Assembly: GCA_937936275.1 (NCBI GenBank)
Contig: CALHCJ010000041.1
Coordinates: forward strand, 1-49,630
Source: an uncultured Flavobacteriaceae bacterium
GTDB lineage: Bacteria; Bacteroidota; Bacteroidia; Flavobacteriales; Flavobacteriaceae
Direction: 5' to 3'
Length of the DNA: 49,630 nucleotides
A program made the position numbers and the translations under genes. A model generated the notes under the pieces. That model was not told where the DNA came from and made no database searches. It saw nothing but the letters and a program-made list of their open reading frames with translations. This document shows positions 15,791 through 25,156 of the stretch, one piece after another. How positions within the stretch are numbered: the first letter of the stretch is position 1; every line of letters begins with the position of its first letter.

Positions 15791-15828
15791 CCTCCGTAGT
15801 AGATTTATTTACTATGGAGGTTTTTTTA
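15791..15828. terminator. Bidirectional terminator
   Basis: CCTCCGTAGT pairs with ACTATGGAGG (one G-T pair), followed by a T run. It lies between the secreted Arg-rich protein and the convergent flippase gene, whose stop codon is at its right edge. Confidence 0.8.
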
Positions 15829-17286
15829 TTTTCTCCTATTGAAAAAGTTGTCTACAATACTATTAAAATCTGTGGATATCTTAAATCGGTAAATCACAAA
15901 AGCATAAATCGAAACCATAGGGATACTTTTAAACAGTATATTTTCTATAGGATGATATGGGAAGTCTACAAAATAAAAAGCACCAGCGATTAGTATTAAA
16001 ATCAAAAGCACTTTTCCCGTATTCAAAGTAAAAGGAAGCATTTTAAACTTCGCTTTTACGTAGACTAACTTAATCGTATTATAAATAAAGAATGCTAAAA
16101 AGCTAGCAATTGCAGCCCCTTCAAGACCATATTTTGGAATTAACCAGAGGTTAAAAAGAATAGTCAAACCTGCTAATAAAACACCCATAAACAAAATCGC
16201 ACGATAATACTCTGAGTTATAAAGAATGGAATTGTTGTTCCCTAAAAGAGAGTCATAGACTTTGACCAGTCCGATGATAAAAACGACTACAAATCCACCT
16301 CGATATTCCTCAGGAAGCAAAACATAAAGCTCTTCTAGATTCAAAATAATCAAGAGAAACAACATGCCTGAAGCTATAAATAGGGTCAAAGAGCTTTTCT
16401 GATATAGTGTTTTCAACCCAGCCATATCTTTATTATTGATCAACGCTGCGGTTAAGGGGTATGTTATTTGGTGCATACTTCTTGAAGGCACAATAATGAC
16501 CATCGCTATGTACGTGGCTATTCCGTAATACGCTACGTTCTCTATTGGAATATACTGATTAAGCATAACCTTATCGATTTCAAGCAATACAATTGCTGCA
16601 GAGCCACCAAGAACAATCAAAGCACTGTAAACAAGTATCTCTCGTATGTTCTCAGGCCATTGAAAATCAATCTTTGGCATTCTTAAATAAAAAGCATAAA
16701 CTTTCATAATGATTACCCTAATCAGATGAAGACCAACTAAAGCTTTCAAAAAAAAGTCAACATTAATAACTTCAAGATAAATTAGTAGAAGTAATGCCAT
16801 TGTTCCTGCTCTTGTAAAAATTTCTTTCATGAAATTTCCAAAAACTGATTTCAGATGAACTCTTGCCCAAGCATAAAATATTTCAAAGTAGGCTAAAGCA
16901 AATCCAATAGAGAATATGTACCAAACATAATCCTTAACAATCGCATTGGTATCAGACAAAAAACTAGAGATGACATCGTGTGCCATATACGAAATGGCAA
17001 AAAGTGGCAAGACGATCGCCAATGGTAGAAATAACATCAGTGTTAAAAACCGATTAATGCTTTCTTCTTTTGTATAACTACTAAAATACTTCACCAAGGT
17101 ATTTTGAACCCCAAAGGTCATTATAGGCATTAAAATTAAGGCTGCAGATAACATCACTGTGACCAAACCAAAATATTCTGCCTCTAAAAAACGGGTATAT
17201 AAAAACAACTGATTTATAGCGCCAAGACCAAAACCTAAATAGGTTATGAGCGTATTATTTAAAGATTGTTTGAATACAATACCCAT
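15826..17286 (-). CDS. Polysaccharide flippase (MOP/Wzx-like membrane protein)
   Basis: This 486-residue protein has 12-14 predicted membrane segments along its whole length, the layout of the oligosaccharide flippase family of the MOP superfamily. The N-terminus FKQSLNNTLITYLGFGLGAINQLFLYTRFL is typical of this group. It would move lipid-linked glycan intermediates across the inner membrane. Its ATG overlaps the stop codon of the glycosyltransferase gene by one base (TAATG), and that gene overlaps YfhO in the same way, so the three are translationally coupled. The nature of the glycan cannot be read from sequence. Confidence 0.85.
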   Translation of the reverse strand: MGIVFKQSLNNTLITYLGFGLGAINQLFLYTRFLEAEYFGLVTVMLSAALILMPIMTFGVQNTLVKYFSSYTKEESINRFLTLMLFLPLAIVLPLFAISYMAHDVISSFLSDTNAIVKDYVWYIFSIGFALAYFEIFYAWARVHLKSVFGNFMKEIFTRAGTMALLLLIYLEVINVDFFLKALVGLHLIRVIIMKVYAFYLRMPKIDFQWPENIREILVYSALIVLGGSAAIVLLEIDKVMLNQYIPIENVAYYGIATYIAMVIIVPSRSMHQITYPLTAALINNKDMAGLKTLYQKSSLTLFIASGMLFLLIILNLEELYVLLPEEYRGGFVVVFIIGLVKVYDSLLGNNNSILYNSEYYRAILFMGVLLAGLTILFNLWLIPKYGLEGAAIASFLAFFIYNTIKLVYVKAKFKMLPFTLNTGKVLLILILIAGAFYFVDFPYHPIENILFKSIPMVSIYAFVIYRFKISTDFNSIVDNFFNRRK

Positions 17287-18557
17287 TAAATAGTTGCAGC
17301 TAATTTTCTAGTAAGTTCTCTTCGACTGTATTGATTGGTATTCTGCGAAGCAACTTTCAATATTCCTTGTTCATATTGATTGAACCAATTTAAAAGTACG
17401 TTTTTCAATTGAAAGTGAGATGTATAGTCGAAAATCGCACCTGTTTTTGTAGCAGCTACAATATCGGCTACTTCCCAATCTTTAGGTCCCACTCCTATGA
17501 TAGGTCGTTCTGCGGCCATGTATTCAAACAACTTGCCTGGGATAATGCCCTTTGTTTCATCTGAATCTATCTCTGTAATTAACAGCACTTGCGATTGCTG
17601 TTGGCATTGAATTGCTTTTTCGTGTGAAACATATCCCAAGACGTTTAGGTAATCTTCCAATCCATATTTTTTCAGGCTGTGTAAAGTATCATTGCTTAGT
17701 ACACCAATGAACTGAAGCCTAACTGATTTTTTAAAATTTACATTTTCATCAATAAGCTCAGCTATTACCTTCCAAAGATTTTTAGGATTTCTACCTGTTA
17801 ACATTGAACCTATATGAGAAATGGTAAATTTTTCATCCAAATTGATGCGAGATGCTACGAGATTATCATAACCATTGGTGATGACCGTTATTGGTTTTCT
17901 AGTTATTGCTCGAAACTCTTTTTTTGTAGTTTCACTCGTTACCACCACCTGATCTGCATTCGTCAAAACCAACTGTTCTAATTCTTTATGACGATGTTTA
18001 GCCGACGCGGTTAATTTGAGTTTTTTATGATACCCGATGGAAGTCCAGGGATCTCTGAAGTCGGTAATCCATTTTACCTTTTTAAATTCTTTTAGATGAT
18101 ATCCAATCAAATGTACACTGTGTGGTGGGCCTGTCGTAATTACAGTTTCGATACCTTCTTTTTCTAGAATTCCATATAAAAACTTGACTGATGGTCTCAC
18201 CCAGTACTTTCTGGCATCTGGAATAAAAAGATTGCCTCTAACCCAAAGCATTAGTTTTTCCAAAAAAGATTGGTTTTTGGTTTGGATTACGCCTGAGCTT
18301 ATGCGTTTGGTTTTTTTACTAGAAAATAAGCTCGCCAAACGATACGGTTCAAAAATCGGATGTTTGTAAATCGTAATATCATCAGGAATCTCGTCTAAAA
18401 AACTATTGTCTACCATCGGGTAGGTTGGGTTTTCAGGACTATAAACTATGGGTTCAATATTAAAATCTCGAAGATATTTTACGAACTTAAGCCAGCGCTG
18501 TACACCAGGTCCTCCAGCTGGTGGCCAATAATATGTGATGACCAGCACTTTGCGCAT
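17286..18557 (-). CDS. Glycosyltransferase, GT4-like
   Basis: This 423-residue GT-B fold protein begins MRKVLVITYYWPPAGGPGVQR, with the Gly-rich loop after strand 1 used for the donor. Region ITTGPPHSVHLIGYHL and DFRDPW lie in the acceptor domain. The C-terminal donor domain has ITNGYDN, SHIGSM and GIIPGKLFEYMAAERPIIGVGP, where the Glu of the EX7E-like motif sits in KLFEYMA. No membrane helix is present, so it is a cytosolic or membrane-associated enzyme. It is sandwiched by one-base overlaps between YfhO and the flippase, which suggests action on a lipid-linked or surface glycan. Donor sugar is unknown. Confidence 0.85.
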   Translation of the reverse strand: MRKVLVITYYWPPAGGPGVQRWLKFVKYLRDFNIEPIVYSPENPTYPMVDNSFLDEIPDDITIYKHPIFEPYRLASLFSSKKTKRISSGVIQTKNQSFLEKLMLWVRGNLFIPDARKYWVRPSVKFLYGILEKEGIETVITTGPPHSVHLIGYHLKEFKKVKWITDFRDPWTSIGYHKKLKLTASAKHRHKELEQLVLTNADQVVVTSETTKKEFRAITRKPITVITNGYDNLVASRINLDEKFTISHIGSMLTGRNPKNLWKVIAELIDENVNFKKSVRLQFIGVLSNDTLHSLKKYGLEDYLNVLGYVSHEKAIQCQQQSQVLLITEIDSDETKGIIPGKLFEYMAAERPIIGVGPKDWEVADIVAATKTGAIFDYTSHFQLKNVLLNWFNQYEQGILKVASQNTNQYSRRELTRKLAATI

Positions 18558-20998
18558 TAGGTTTGTGGTTTTTCTTCTTTTTTAGCTTCCCAGAAGGTAA
18601 AGCCTATTCCTCCTAAGATAATCAGGCCTAAAAGAATAGAGCTTGCTAACGTAATTTTGCTTCCTGTTTTAACTACTTCAGGCTCAAATTTGAACTCAAT
18701 AGTATGCTTTCCTTCGGGCACTCTTAATGCTCGCAAAACATAATTTACTCGAAAATGATCTGTAAGGTTTCCATCAATGTAGGCATTCCATCCATTTGCA
18801 TAATACATTTCGGAAAACACAGCCACGCCAGCAAATGAATTGTTTGATTCATAAGTGAGATGGTTAGGTTCATAGTCAGTAAGTGATATTACCGAAGTAG
18901 AATCAGTTCGAAATGCAAAACGATTGATATTGGTAAAATCGCTAATATTTACAATAGCCTGATTCTCTGTCTGCAAGGCTTCTAAACCAGCTAGTTCTTC
19001 ATCGGCATTATTTGCCTTCTTTAATTCTGAAACAAACCAGGCATTACCATTCGCTTCTGGGTTTTGCGCAGGGTATCTTCTACCCTCTTGATCTTGCTGC
19101 ACCACGTATTTGACGTTGAGCATATTCAAAATTGCCATATTCCCTTTAGCCAAATGATAGGTGAATAAATCTTCAATTCCAGCTGGTTTAGCAGCGTGGT
19201 AACCACTTATAGACTGATGAAAATATGCCGTTCGAGCACTGCTCAAGCCTTCTGATTGATCAAAAACTCTATATATTCCTTCGTCTTGTAGTATCTGTTT
19301 GTCTACAGGTGTTTCTTGAAAAGGGGTGTTCATATTTCGTTTTGAAACAAAGTTATCTTTATTTACATAACGTAAATTAACCCCTACTAAATCGATTACA
19401 ATTAAAGCTCCTAAAGCAATAACTGCAAAATTCTGTTTTAATTTACCTTTCAAATAAAGCCACAAAACACCGGCAGTCAACAATACGAAAATAATGGAGC
19501 GAAAGAGATCATTGTTGTACACCATTTTTCTGTCGGCCACGACTACTTCAGCTAAATCGCCCATGCTATCTCTTAATCCCTGATCACCGGGGGCAGAGAA
19601 ATCAAACATTCCTTTAAAAACAAACAACAATATTCCTAAACCTAGTACGGTGAAAAGCGAAATTTTAAGTGCCTTCCATTTTTCTTTTAATTCTATGGAT
19701 GGATTAAAGATAGCGGCCAAAGCCAATATTGCAAGTATCGGAGCGCATAGTTCTAAGATTACTTGGATAGACGAAACGGCTCTAAACTTATCGTATAAAG
19801 GAAAATAATCAATCATAAAATCGGTCAGCAGACTAAAATTCTTTCCCCATGAAAGAAATAACGACATGAGTACTCCACCCAACAACCACCATCTGGCTTT
19901 TGTTCGAACTAAAATTAAACCGAGTATAAAAAGGAAAAAGATTATTGCTCCAATATACGCAGGACCGGCTACGCCAGGTTGGTCTGCCCAATACAATGGA
20001 AGACCCGAAGTAAATTCTAAAGCACGGGTTCTTGGCAAACCTTTTTCAACCAAAAATTCATATGTTTTTGAATCTTTTCCTAGATTCTCTTGTGACGCAC
20101 CACCGAACAGACGAGGCACGAAAAGATTTAATGATTCGGTAATGCCGTAACTCCAATGTGTGATATATTCTTTATCAAGGCCTTTTGAGGGCTCTTTTCG
20201 GCTACCATCAGCATTGATTGTTAATTTTGAAGGACCTCTTGTACTCCAATCCGCATATTCTTTGGTAGCCATGAGTCCTGTAGCATTGGCAGCGATGCCT
20301 AAAGTTACAGCTACTAACAAAATTCCGACAGAGATAAAAAAGTGTTTTAAGTATTTTTTACGTAGTGCATCTATCAAATAAACCACCCCAAGAATCAAAA
20401 CCAGAAGCATAAAATAATAGGTCATCTGATAGTGATTTGCTCGTATTTCAAGAGCCATGGCAATTGCAGTCAGCACAAAACCCCATAAGTACTTTTTACG
20501 AAAGACGAGAATGATACCACCCAAAAGCATAGGCAAATACCCCATGGCATGAGCTTTCGCATTATGCCCAGCTCCAAAAATAATAATCAAATACGTTGAA
20601 AAACCAAAAGCAAGCGCACCGACTATCGCCAAACGGTAATCGACCTTCATACAGCACAGTAAAATGTAGAATCCTATAAAATATAAGAAAAGATAGTCAG
20701 CAGGCCTCGGTAAAAACCGAATCAGAGTGTCTAGTTTTTTTACGTAATCATGAGGGTAATAAGCACCCAACTGATAGGTAGGCATGCCACCAAAGGCACT
20801 ATTGGTCCAATAGGGTTCTTGATTGTCATTTCGTTTACGAAAATCATTCTGTTCTTTGGCCATGCCAACAAACTGTTTGATATCATACTGTTCGATGACT
20901 TTACCCTGTAAAACAGGACTGAAGTAAGCCAACGAAGCAATCACGAAAAATACTGCAACAAAAAAATGAATGAAGAACGCCTTTAATCCGATTTTCAT
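18557..20998 (-). CDS. YfhO family membrane protein
   Basis: This 813-residue protein has about twelve membrane helices in the first 530 residues and a C-terminal extracytoplasmic domain of about 220 residues, with one more helix near the end (ITLASSILLGLIILGGIGFTF). The early loop GKVIEQYDIKQFVGMAKEQ and the segment WTNSAFGGMPTYQ are characteristic of YfhO-like proteins, which resemble GT-C glycosyltransferases. In Firmicutes, YfhO glycosylates lipoteichoic acid; no such substrate exists here, so the target is open. It heads a three-gene operon with a GT4-like enzyme and a flippase. Confidence 0.85.
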   Translation of the reverse strand: MKIGLKAFFIHFFVAVFFVIASLAYFSPVLQGKVIEQYDIKQFVGMAKEQNDFRKRNDNQEPYWTNSAFGGMPTYQLGAYYPHDYVKKLDTLIRFLPRPADYLFLYFIGFYILLCCMKVDYRLAIVGALAFGFSTYLIIIFGAGHNAKAHAMGYLPMLLGGIILVFRKKYLWGFVLTAIAMALEIRANHYQMTYYFMLLVLILGVVYLIDALRKKYLKHFFISVGILLVAVTLGIAANATGLMATKEYADWSTRGPSKLTINADGSRKEPSKGLDKEYITHWSYGITESLNLFVPRLFGGASQENLGKDSKTYEFLVEKGLPRTRALEFTSGLPLYWADQPGVAGPAYIGAIIFFLFILGLILVRTKARWWLLGGVLMSLFLSWGKNFSLLTDFMIDYFPLYDKFRAVSSIQVILELCAPILAILALAAIFNPSIELKEKWKALKISLFTVLGLGILLFVFKGMFDFSAPGDQGLRDSMGDLAEVVVADRKMVYNNDLFRSIIFVLLTAGVLWLYLKGKLKQNFAVIALGALIVIDLVGVNLRYVNKDNFVSKRNMNTPFQETPVDKQILQDEGIYRVFDQSEGLSSARTAYFHQSISGYHAAKPAGIEDLFTYHLAKGNMAILNMLNVKYVVQQDQEGRRYPAQNPEANGNAWFVSELKKANNADEELAGLEALQTENQAIVNISDFTNINRFAFRTDSTSVISLTDYEPNHLTYESNNSFAGVAVFSEMYYANGWNAYIDGNLTDHFRVNYVLRALRVPEGKHTIEFKFEPEVVKTGSKITLASSILLGLIILGGIGFTFWEAKKEEKPQT

Positions 20999-21031
20999 GG
21001 GTGATTTTAGTGGTTGATACTGCTAAAATAC

Positions 21032-21295
21032 TCAATCAATTTCCTCGAAGTCAATATAATCACCGACTTTTTCTGAAGTATTTTTTTTACGGGTAGGTTT
21101 CTTGTCTATAATTACATCACCCACTTTTTCTTCATTTCTATGCTGTTGTTGAGTAAAATCACCAAAACGTTCTTTGAAATGAGCTTCAGTTTTCTTGGCG
21201 GCGTAATTAATTATTCTCGGAGCAAAGAGCTTCGCCAATATCTTAAAGAGATAGTAGATTAACCCAATGATTAAAATCGTTTTTAATAAAGCCAT
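21032..21295 (-). CDS. DUF4834 family protein
   Basis: This 87-residue protein has one N-terminal membrane helix (about 5-22: LKTILIIGLIYYLFKILAKL) followed by a charged tail. The tail repeats a short motif, EEKVGDVIIDKKP and SEKVGDYIDFEEID, which is the DUF4834 signature. Its function is unknown. It lies 33 bases before YfhO on the same strand and may be the first gene of that operon. A -7 box (TATTTTTG, 21324-21317) lies upstream without a matching TTG. Confidence 0.8.
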   Translation of the reverse strand: MALLKTILIIGLIYYLFKILAKLFAPRIINYAAKKTEAHFKERFGDFTQQQHRNEEKVGDVIIDKKPTRKKNTSEKVGDYIDFEEID

Positions 21296-21382
21296 AATAT
21301 TTGGAATGGATTATATCAAAAATACAATTCTCACGTTGTAATAATTGGACGAAAGTCTTAAAATAATAATAAAATCAGTAAC

Positions 21383-22489
21383 ATGGGCCAATTCTTTACA
21401 ATCAAAAAAATAAGAATCATCACTCTTATTGTCTTTGTAATCACCCCTTTTCTTGGGTTTTCGCAGTACACCGATGTTATCAATTCAAACCGACCTGGCC
21501 TTTCAGTAAGTGCCTATGCTGTTGGTAAAAATGTAATACAATTAGAAGCGGGTCTTCGATACGAGCAAAGCGACCATACCTTGCTTAATACGCAATCAAA
21601 CTTATGGGGTACAGATATTTCGCTACGTTACGGTCTCCTTTTTGAGGAGTTAGAAATAAATTATGAAGGCACATTTCAAAATAGAAAGTCTACATTCGGC
21701 AATCTAGGTATAGAAGAATCTTTCTGGAATTTTTCTAGAAATCGACTCGGATTAAAGTTTTTAGTTTATGACCGATATAAGTCCCCAGAACGTAATAAAC
21801 CAAATATTCGTAGTTGGCGTGCAAACAATGTATTTCAATTAAAAAATCTGATTCCATCTGTTTCGGTTTATGGTGGTGCTACTTTTAATTTAGGGGAAAA
21901 TCCTTTTTACTTAGGCGACCCTACGGTATCGTATCGAGCTATGATTGCTACTCAAAGTCGATTGACCCCTCGTTTTGTGTTGATTTCAAATATCGCCTAT
22001 GATCGAATTTCTTCTAATTTTCCAGAATTAAGCTACTTAATATCGTTGTCTCACGCATTCCGCAATCCAAAATGGAGTACGTTTGTTGAACATCAAGGTA
22101 TTAAAAGCGATCGATACTCTGATATTTTACTACGCGGTGGTGTTGCTCATCTGTTGAAAGAAAATCTACAGGTAGATATCAATATGGGTGCAAGTTTCAA
22201 GAACACTCCTTCTAGAATTTTCGTAACTGCTGGAATGTCGTACCGTTTTGATTTTCACCAAGACAAAGAAATTCCTATTGAAGATCAAGATGCTGACGAA
22301 AATGGCGGTGCTATTAAAAAGAACGCCATGAAAAAGAAAAAAGGTGATAAAAAAGAGAAAGGCTCAGGTGCCGAAGATATCGATTTAGGACCTTCAAAAA
22401 AACAACTTCGAAAACTCAAAAAAGAGGAAAAGAAAAAGAAGAAGAAAAAAGGGAAAAAGAAGGAAGATGATGGTGTTATAGAGTTTTAG
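21383..22489 (+). CDS. Outer-membrane beta-barrel protein with Lys-rich tail
   Basis: This 368-residue protein has a signal peptide (cleavage after GFSQ near residue 27). Alternating beta strands from about 40 to 300, typical of a 12-strand outer-membrane barrel of the phenol-degradation-transporter (MetA-like) type, start with INSNRPGLSVSAYAVGKNVIQLEAG. The last 65 residues are unusual: a Lys/Glu/Asp-rich tail with long Lys runs after the final strand (MSYRFDF), so the barrel end is not the protein end. The tail might sit in the periplasm and bind acidic polymers. A specific substrate is not indicated. Homologues are usually labelled only as transporter. Confidence 0.75.
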   Translation: MGQFFTIKKIRIITLIVFVITPFLGFSQYTDVINSNRPGLSVSAYAVGKNVIQLEAGLRYEQSDHTLLNTQSNLWGTDISLRYGLLFEELEINYEGTFQNRKSTFGNLGIEESFWNFSRNRLGLKFLVYDRYKSPERNKPNIRSWRANNVFQLKNLIPSVSVYGGATFNLGENPFYLGDPTVSYRAMIATQSRLTPRFVLISNIAYDRISSNFPELSYLISLSHAFRNPKWSTFVEHQGIKSDRYSDILLRGGVAHLLKENLQVDINMGASFKNTPSRIFVTAGMSYRFDFHQDKEIPIEDQDADENGGAIKKNAMKKKKGDKKEKGSGAEDIDLGPSKKQLRKLKKEEKKKKKKKGKKKEDDGVIEF

Positions 22490-22587
22490 TAAAATCTCTA
22501 TTATTATGTTTTAGACCTCAATTAATACTAGGTATTTTTCATTCTACGAATTAATATCCCTAATATTGACACTACAAAATTTCTTGT

Positions 22588-23706
22588 ATGGTCACGCTCA
22601 AAGAGGCGGTTTCAAAATCTGAATTAAAGAAGTTTGTAAAGTTTCCATTTCAACTTTATAAACACTCTCCGTATTGGGTTCCACCTATCATCAATGATGA
22701 AATGGAGACCTTTGATAAGAGCAAAAACCCTGCTTTCAAAAATGCTGAGGCCTGGTTTTTTCTTGCTTATAAAGAAGGTAAGCTTGTTGGGCGTGTAGCA
22801 GCTATAGTTAATAATTTGGAAATTAATCAACAACGTCTGAAAAAAATGCGCTTTGGCTGGTTTGATTTTATAGATGACCCAGAAGTATCAGCAACACTTC
22901 TTGAAAAAGTAGCTGAGATAGGTCATAAACATCAACTCGAATATATGGAAGGCCCAGTGGGTTTTTCAAATTTGGATAAAGTTGGCGTACTTACAGAAGG
23001 TTTTGATCATATAGGAAGTATGGTTACTTGGTATAATCATTCCTATTACAAAGATCATTATGAACGTTTGAATTTTGTGAAAGAGAAGGAATATATGGAG
23101 AATAAATTCCCGGCAAGAAATGCTGATCCTGCTCTTTTCACTAAACTAAACGATCTTATCAAACGCCGATACAGTCTACGTGAGGTAAACTTCTCAAATA
23201 CCAAAGATGTGATGCCAATGGTTGATCAAATGTTTGATTTGTTTAATGAAACCTATTCTAAACTTTCTTCTTTTGTTCCAATTACGGATGTGCAAAAAGC
23301 ATATTTTAAGAAAAAGTACATCAGTTTTATCAATCCTGAATACATCAAGTTTATAGTAGATAAAGAAGATAATTTGATCGCTTTCGCTATTGTAATGCCT
23401 TCTTTTTCAAAAGCACTCCAAAAAGCTAAAGGCAAACTTTTTCCCTTTGGAATATATCATCTGATACAAGCAAAAAAGAAAAGTAAAGATGTCTATTTTT
23501 ATTTGATAGGAATTCACCCTGAATATCAAAACAAAGGAGTTACAGCTATTATTTTTAATGAGTACTATAAAACATTCACAGACAAACAGATAGATATGTG
23601 TTATCGTACCCCTGAGCTGGAAGAAAACATTGCCATAAAACAGATGTGGAAACACTTTGATCCGGTAGTTTATAAGCGAAGAAGAACATACCGTAAAAAC
23701 CTTTAG
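22588..23706 (+). CDS. GNAT-like acyltransferase next to the sulfonolipid genes
   Basis: This 372-residue protein has two acyltransferase-like halves. The first includes FFLAYKEGKLVGRVAAIVNN, and the second has the CoA-binding segment YLIGIHPEYQNKGVTAIIFNEYY, a typical GNAT motif A. The N-terminus LKKFVKFPFQLYKHSPYWVPP is conserved in Bacteroidota homologues, which are often misnamed GTP cyclohydrolase. No cyclohydrolase motif is present. It converges on the alpha-oxoamine synthase gene. A bacterial ceramide synthase of the GNAT fold has been described in Caulobacter, so an N-acylation step for sphingolipids or sulfonolipids is a reasonable inference. Confidence 0.7.
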   Translation: MVTLKEAVSKSELKKFVKFPFQLYKHSPYWVPPIINDEMETFDKSKNPAFKNAEAWFFLAYKEGKLVGRVAAIVNNLEINQQRLKKMRFGWFDFIDDPEVSATLLEKVAEIGHKHQLEYMEGPVGFSNLDKVGVLTEGFDHIGSMVTWYNHSYYKDHYERLNFVKEKEYMENKFPARNADPALFTKLNDLIKRRYSLREVNFSNTKDVMPMVDQMFDLFNETYSKLSSFVPITDVQKAYFKKKYISFINPEYIKFIVDKEDNLIAFAIVMPSFSKALQKAKGKLFPFGIYHLIQAKKKSKDVYFYLIGIHPEYQNKGVTAIIFNEYYKTFTDKQIDMCYRTPELEENIAIKQMWKHFDPVVYKRRRTYRKNL

Positions 23707-23712
23707 TAATTT

Positions 23713-23761
23713 GTAAAACAAAAAATCCAAAAAGGTCTTCTTTTTGGATTTTTTGTTTTAC
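23713..23761. terminator. Bidirectional terminator with a 22-bp perfect stem
   Basis: The arms 23713-23734 and 23740-23761 are perfectly complementary over 22 bases around a five-base loop (GTCTT). The A-rich and T-rich parts of the stem double as U tracts for both convergent transcripts. Confidence 0.92.
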
Positions 23762-23775
23762 AATTAGGCTTTAAA

Positions 23776-25035
23776 TTACTCACCCATCGCGGCTGCTACG
23801 GCTGCCGAAAGTCTTTTGTACGTTCCATTCTCTAAGCGTTCACGAATTCCTGAGAAAGCGTCTAGCGTTATTGCTATATCTTCTAAGGTGTGCGTTGCTG
23901 TCGGAATCATTCGTAGCAATATTAATCCTTTAGGTATCACCGGATAAACTACGATAGAACAAAAAATTCCGTAATTCTCTCGTAAATCCTTTACTAAGGC
24001 CATTGCTTCAGGTATACTTCCGTTAAGATACACGGGTGTTACACAACTTGTGGTGGTGCCAATATTAAACCCTCTTTCTTTCAATCCGTTTTGGAGTGCA
24101 TTTACATTCTCCCAAAGCTTTTCTTTTAGCTCTGGCATGGTTCGTAACATATCCAAACGTTTTAAGGCTCCCTTTACGTAAGTCATGGGTAATGATTTCG
24201 CAAACATCTGCGAACGCAAATTGTATTTTAGATAGTCTATAATTTCTTGATCTGCTGCTAGAAAAGCCCCAATACTAGCCATTGATTTTGCAAAAGTCGC
24301 AAAGTAAACATCAATATCATCTTGAATGCCTTGTTCTTCACCAGCACCTGCACCGGTTTTACCTAGCGTTCCAAACCCGTGAGCATCATCAACTAAAAGT
24401 CTGAAACTATATTTTTTCTTAAGTGCAACTATTTCTTTAAGCTTCCCTTGTTGTCCTCGCATTCCGAAAACGCCTTCAGAGATTACTAGAATACCTCCAC
24501 CTGTTTGTTCAGCCATTTTCGTTGCACGCTCTAAATTTACTTCCAGGCTCTCGATATCGTTATGCTTAAACGTAAAACGTTTACCCATATGCAACCGAAC
24601 ACCATCAATAATACAAGCATGACAATCGACATCATAAACAATAATGTCGTCTTTGCTTACTAAAGCGTCAATAGCCGACATGATACCTTGATATCCAAAA
24701 TTCAATAAGTATGCAGCTTCTTTGTGAACAAATGCAGCGCACTCTTGTTCTAACTGTTCATGAAATTCAGTATGACCGCTCATCATTCGTGCTCCCATAG
24801 GATAAGCAGCTCCATATTCAGCAGCGGTGTCTCCATCGATTTTTTTGATCTCTGGAAGATTTGCCAATCCCAAGTAATCATTTATGCTCCAAGTAATAAC
24901 TTCTTTACCTTGGAATTTCATACGATTCGAAATAGGCCCTTCTAACTTTGGAAAAACAAAATATCCTTCAGCCTGCGATGCCCATTTACCTAATGGCCCT
25001 TTATTCTCTATAATTCTATCAAATATGTCTCTCAT
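23776..25035 (-). CDS. Alpha-oxoamine synthase: cysteate/serine C-fatty acyltransferase
   Basis: This is a PLP enzyme of the serine palmitoyltransferase type, 419 residues. PLP sites are the Schiff-base Lys250 in ATFAKSMASIGAF, DDAHGFG (D216/D217, H219), and CHACIIDG (H139) stacking the ring. The entry GHTEFHEQLEQECA is typical of the Bacteroidota enzymes. It condenses an acyl thioester with an amino acid and releases CO2, giving a 3-oxo long-chain base. With serine the product is a sphingoid base; with cysteate it is the capnine precursor. The neighbouring cysteine-synthase-like gene favours cysteate, but sequence alone does not decide. A -7 box (TATTTTTG, 25082-25075) lies upstream. Confidence 0.85.
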   Translation of the reverse strand: MRDIFDRIIENKGPLGKWASQAEGYFVFPKLEGPISNRMKFQGKEVITWSINDYLGLANLPEIKKIDGDTAAEYGAAYPMGARMMSGHTEFHEQLEQECAAFVHKEAAYLLNFGYQGIMSAIDALVSKDDIIVYDVDCHACIIDGVRLHMGKRFTFKHNDIESLEVNLERATKMAEQTGGGILVISEGVFGMRGQQGKLKEIVALKKKYSFRLLVDDAHGFGTLGKTGAGAGEEQGIQDDIDVYFATFAKSMASIGAFLAADQEIIDYLKYNLRSQMFAKSLPMTYVKGALKRLDMLRTMPELKEKLWENVNALQNGLKERGFNIGTTTSCVTPVYLNGSIPEAMALVKDLRENYGIFCSIVVYPVIPKGLILLRMIPTATHTLEDIAITLDAFSGIRERLENGTYKRLSAAVAAAMGE

Positions 25036-25096
25036 TCAGTGTGGTTGAATTTTTGAATACACCTTACGGCTCTGCAAAAATATAGATTTTACACCA

Positions 25097-25133
25097 GAAA
25101 AAAAGGACAATAACCATATAAGTCATTGTCCTT
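25097..25133 (-). terminator. Terminator after the cysteine-synthase-like gene
   Basis: AAGGACAATAAC and GTCATTGTCCTT pair with one mismatch around a seven-base loop, and a T run follows in the minus direction. It separates the cysteine-synthase-like gene from the acyltransferase gene, so the latter needs its own promoter or read-through. Confidence 0.8.
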
Positions 25134-25156
25134 CGTATTAAATAACGTTAAAATCC

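Noticed and set aside
22300-22486. Frameshift explaining the Lys-rich tail of the barrel protein
   Set aside because: The tail keeps the frame, shows ordinary Lys/Glu codon mixture and ends in a regular stop. A similar Lys-rich end occurs in the exported protein at 39558.
23407-23730. 107-aa antisense frame over the end of the GNAT-like gene and terminator
   Set aside because: It runs through the terminator hairpin and its composition is that of a shadow frame.
23776-25035. Glycine C-acetyltransferase (Kbl) or BioF as the identity of the alpha-oxoamine synthase
   Set aside because: No threonine dehydrogenase or biotin genes are adjacent, and the neighbouring cysteine-synthase-like gene and the ATFAKSMASIGAF lysine region fit the SPT/cysteate branch better. 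Not excluded by experiment.
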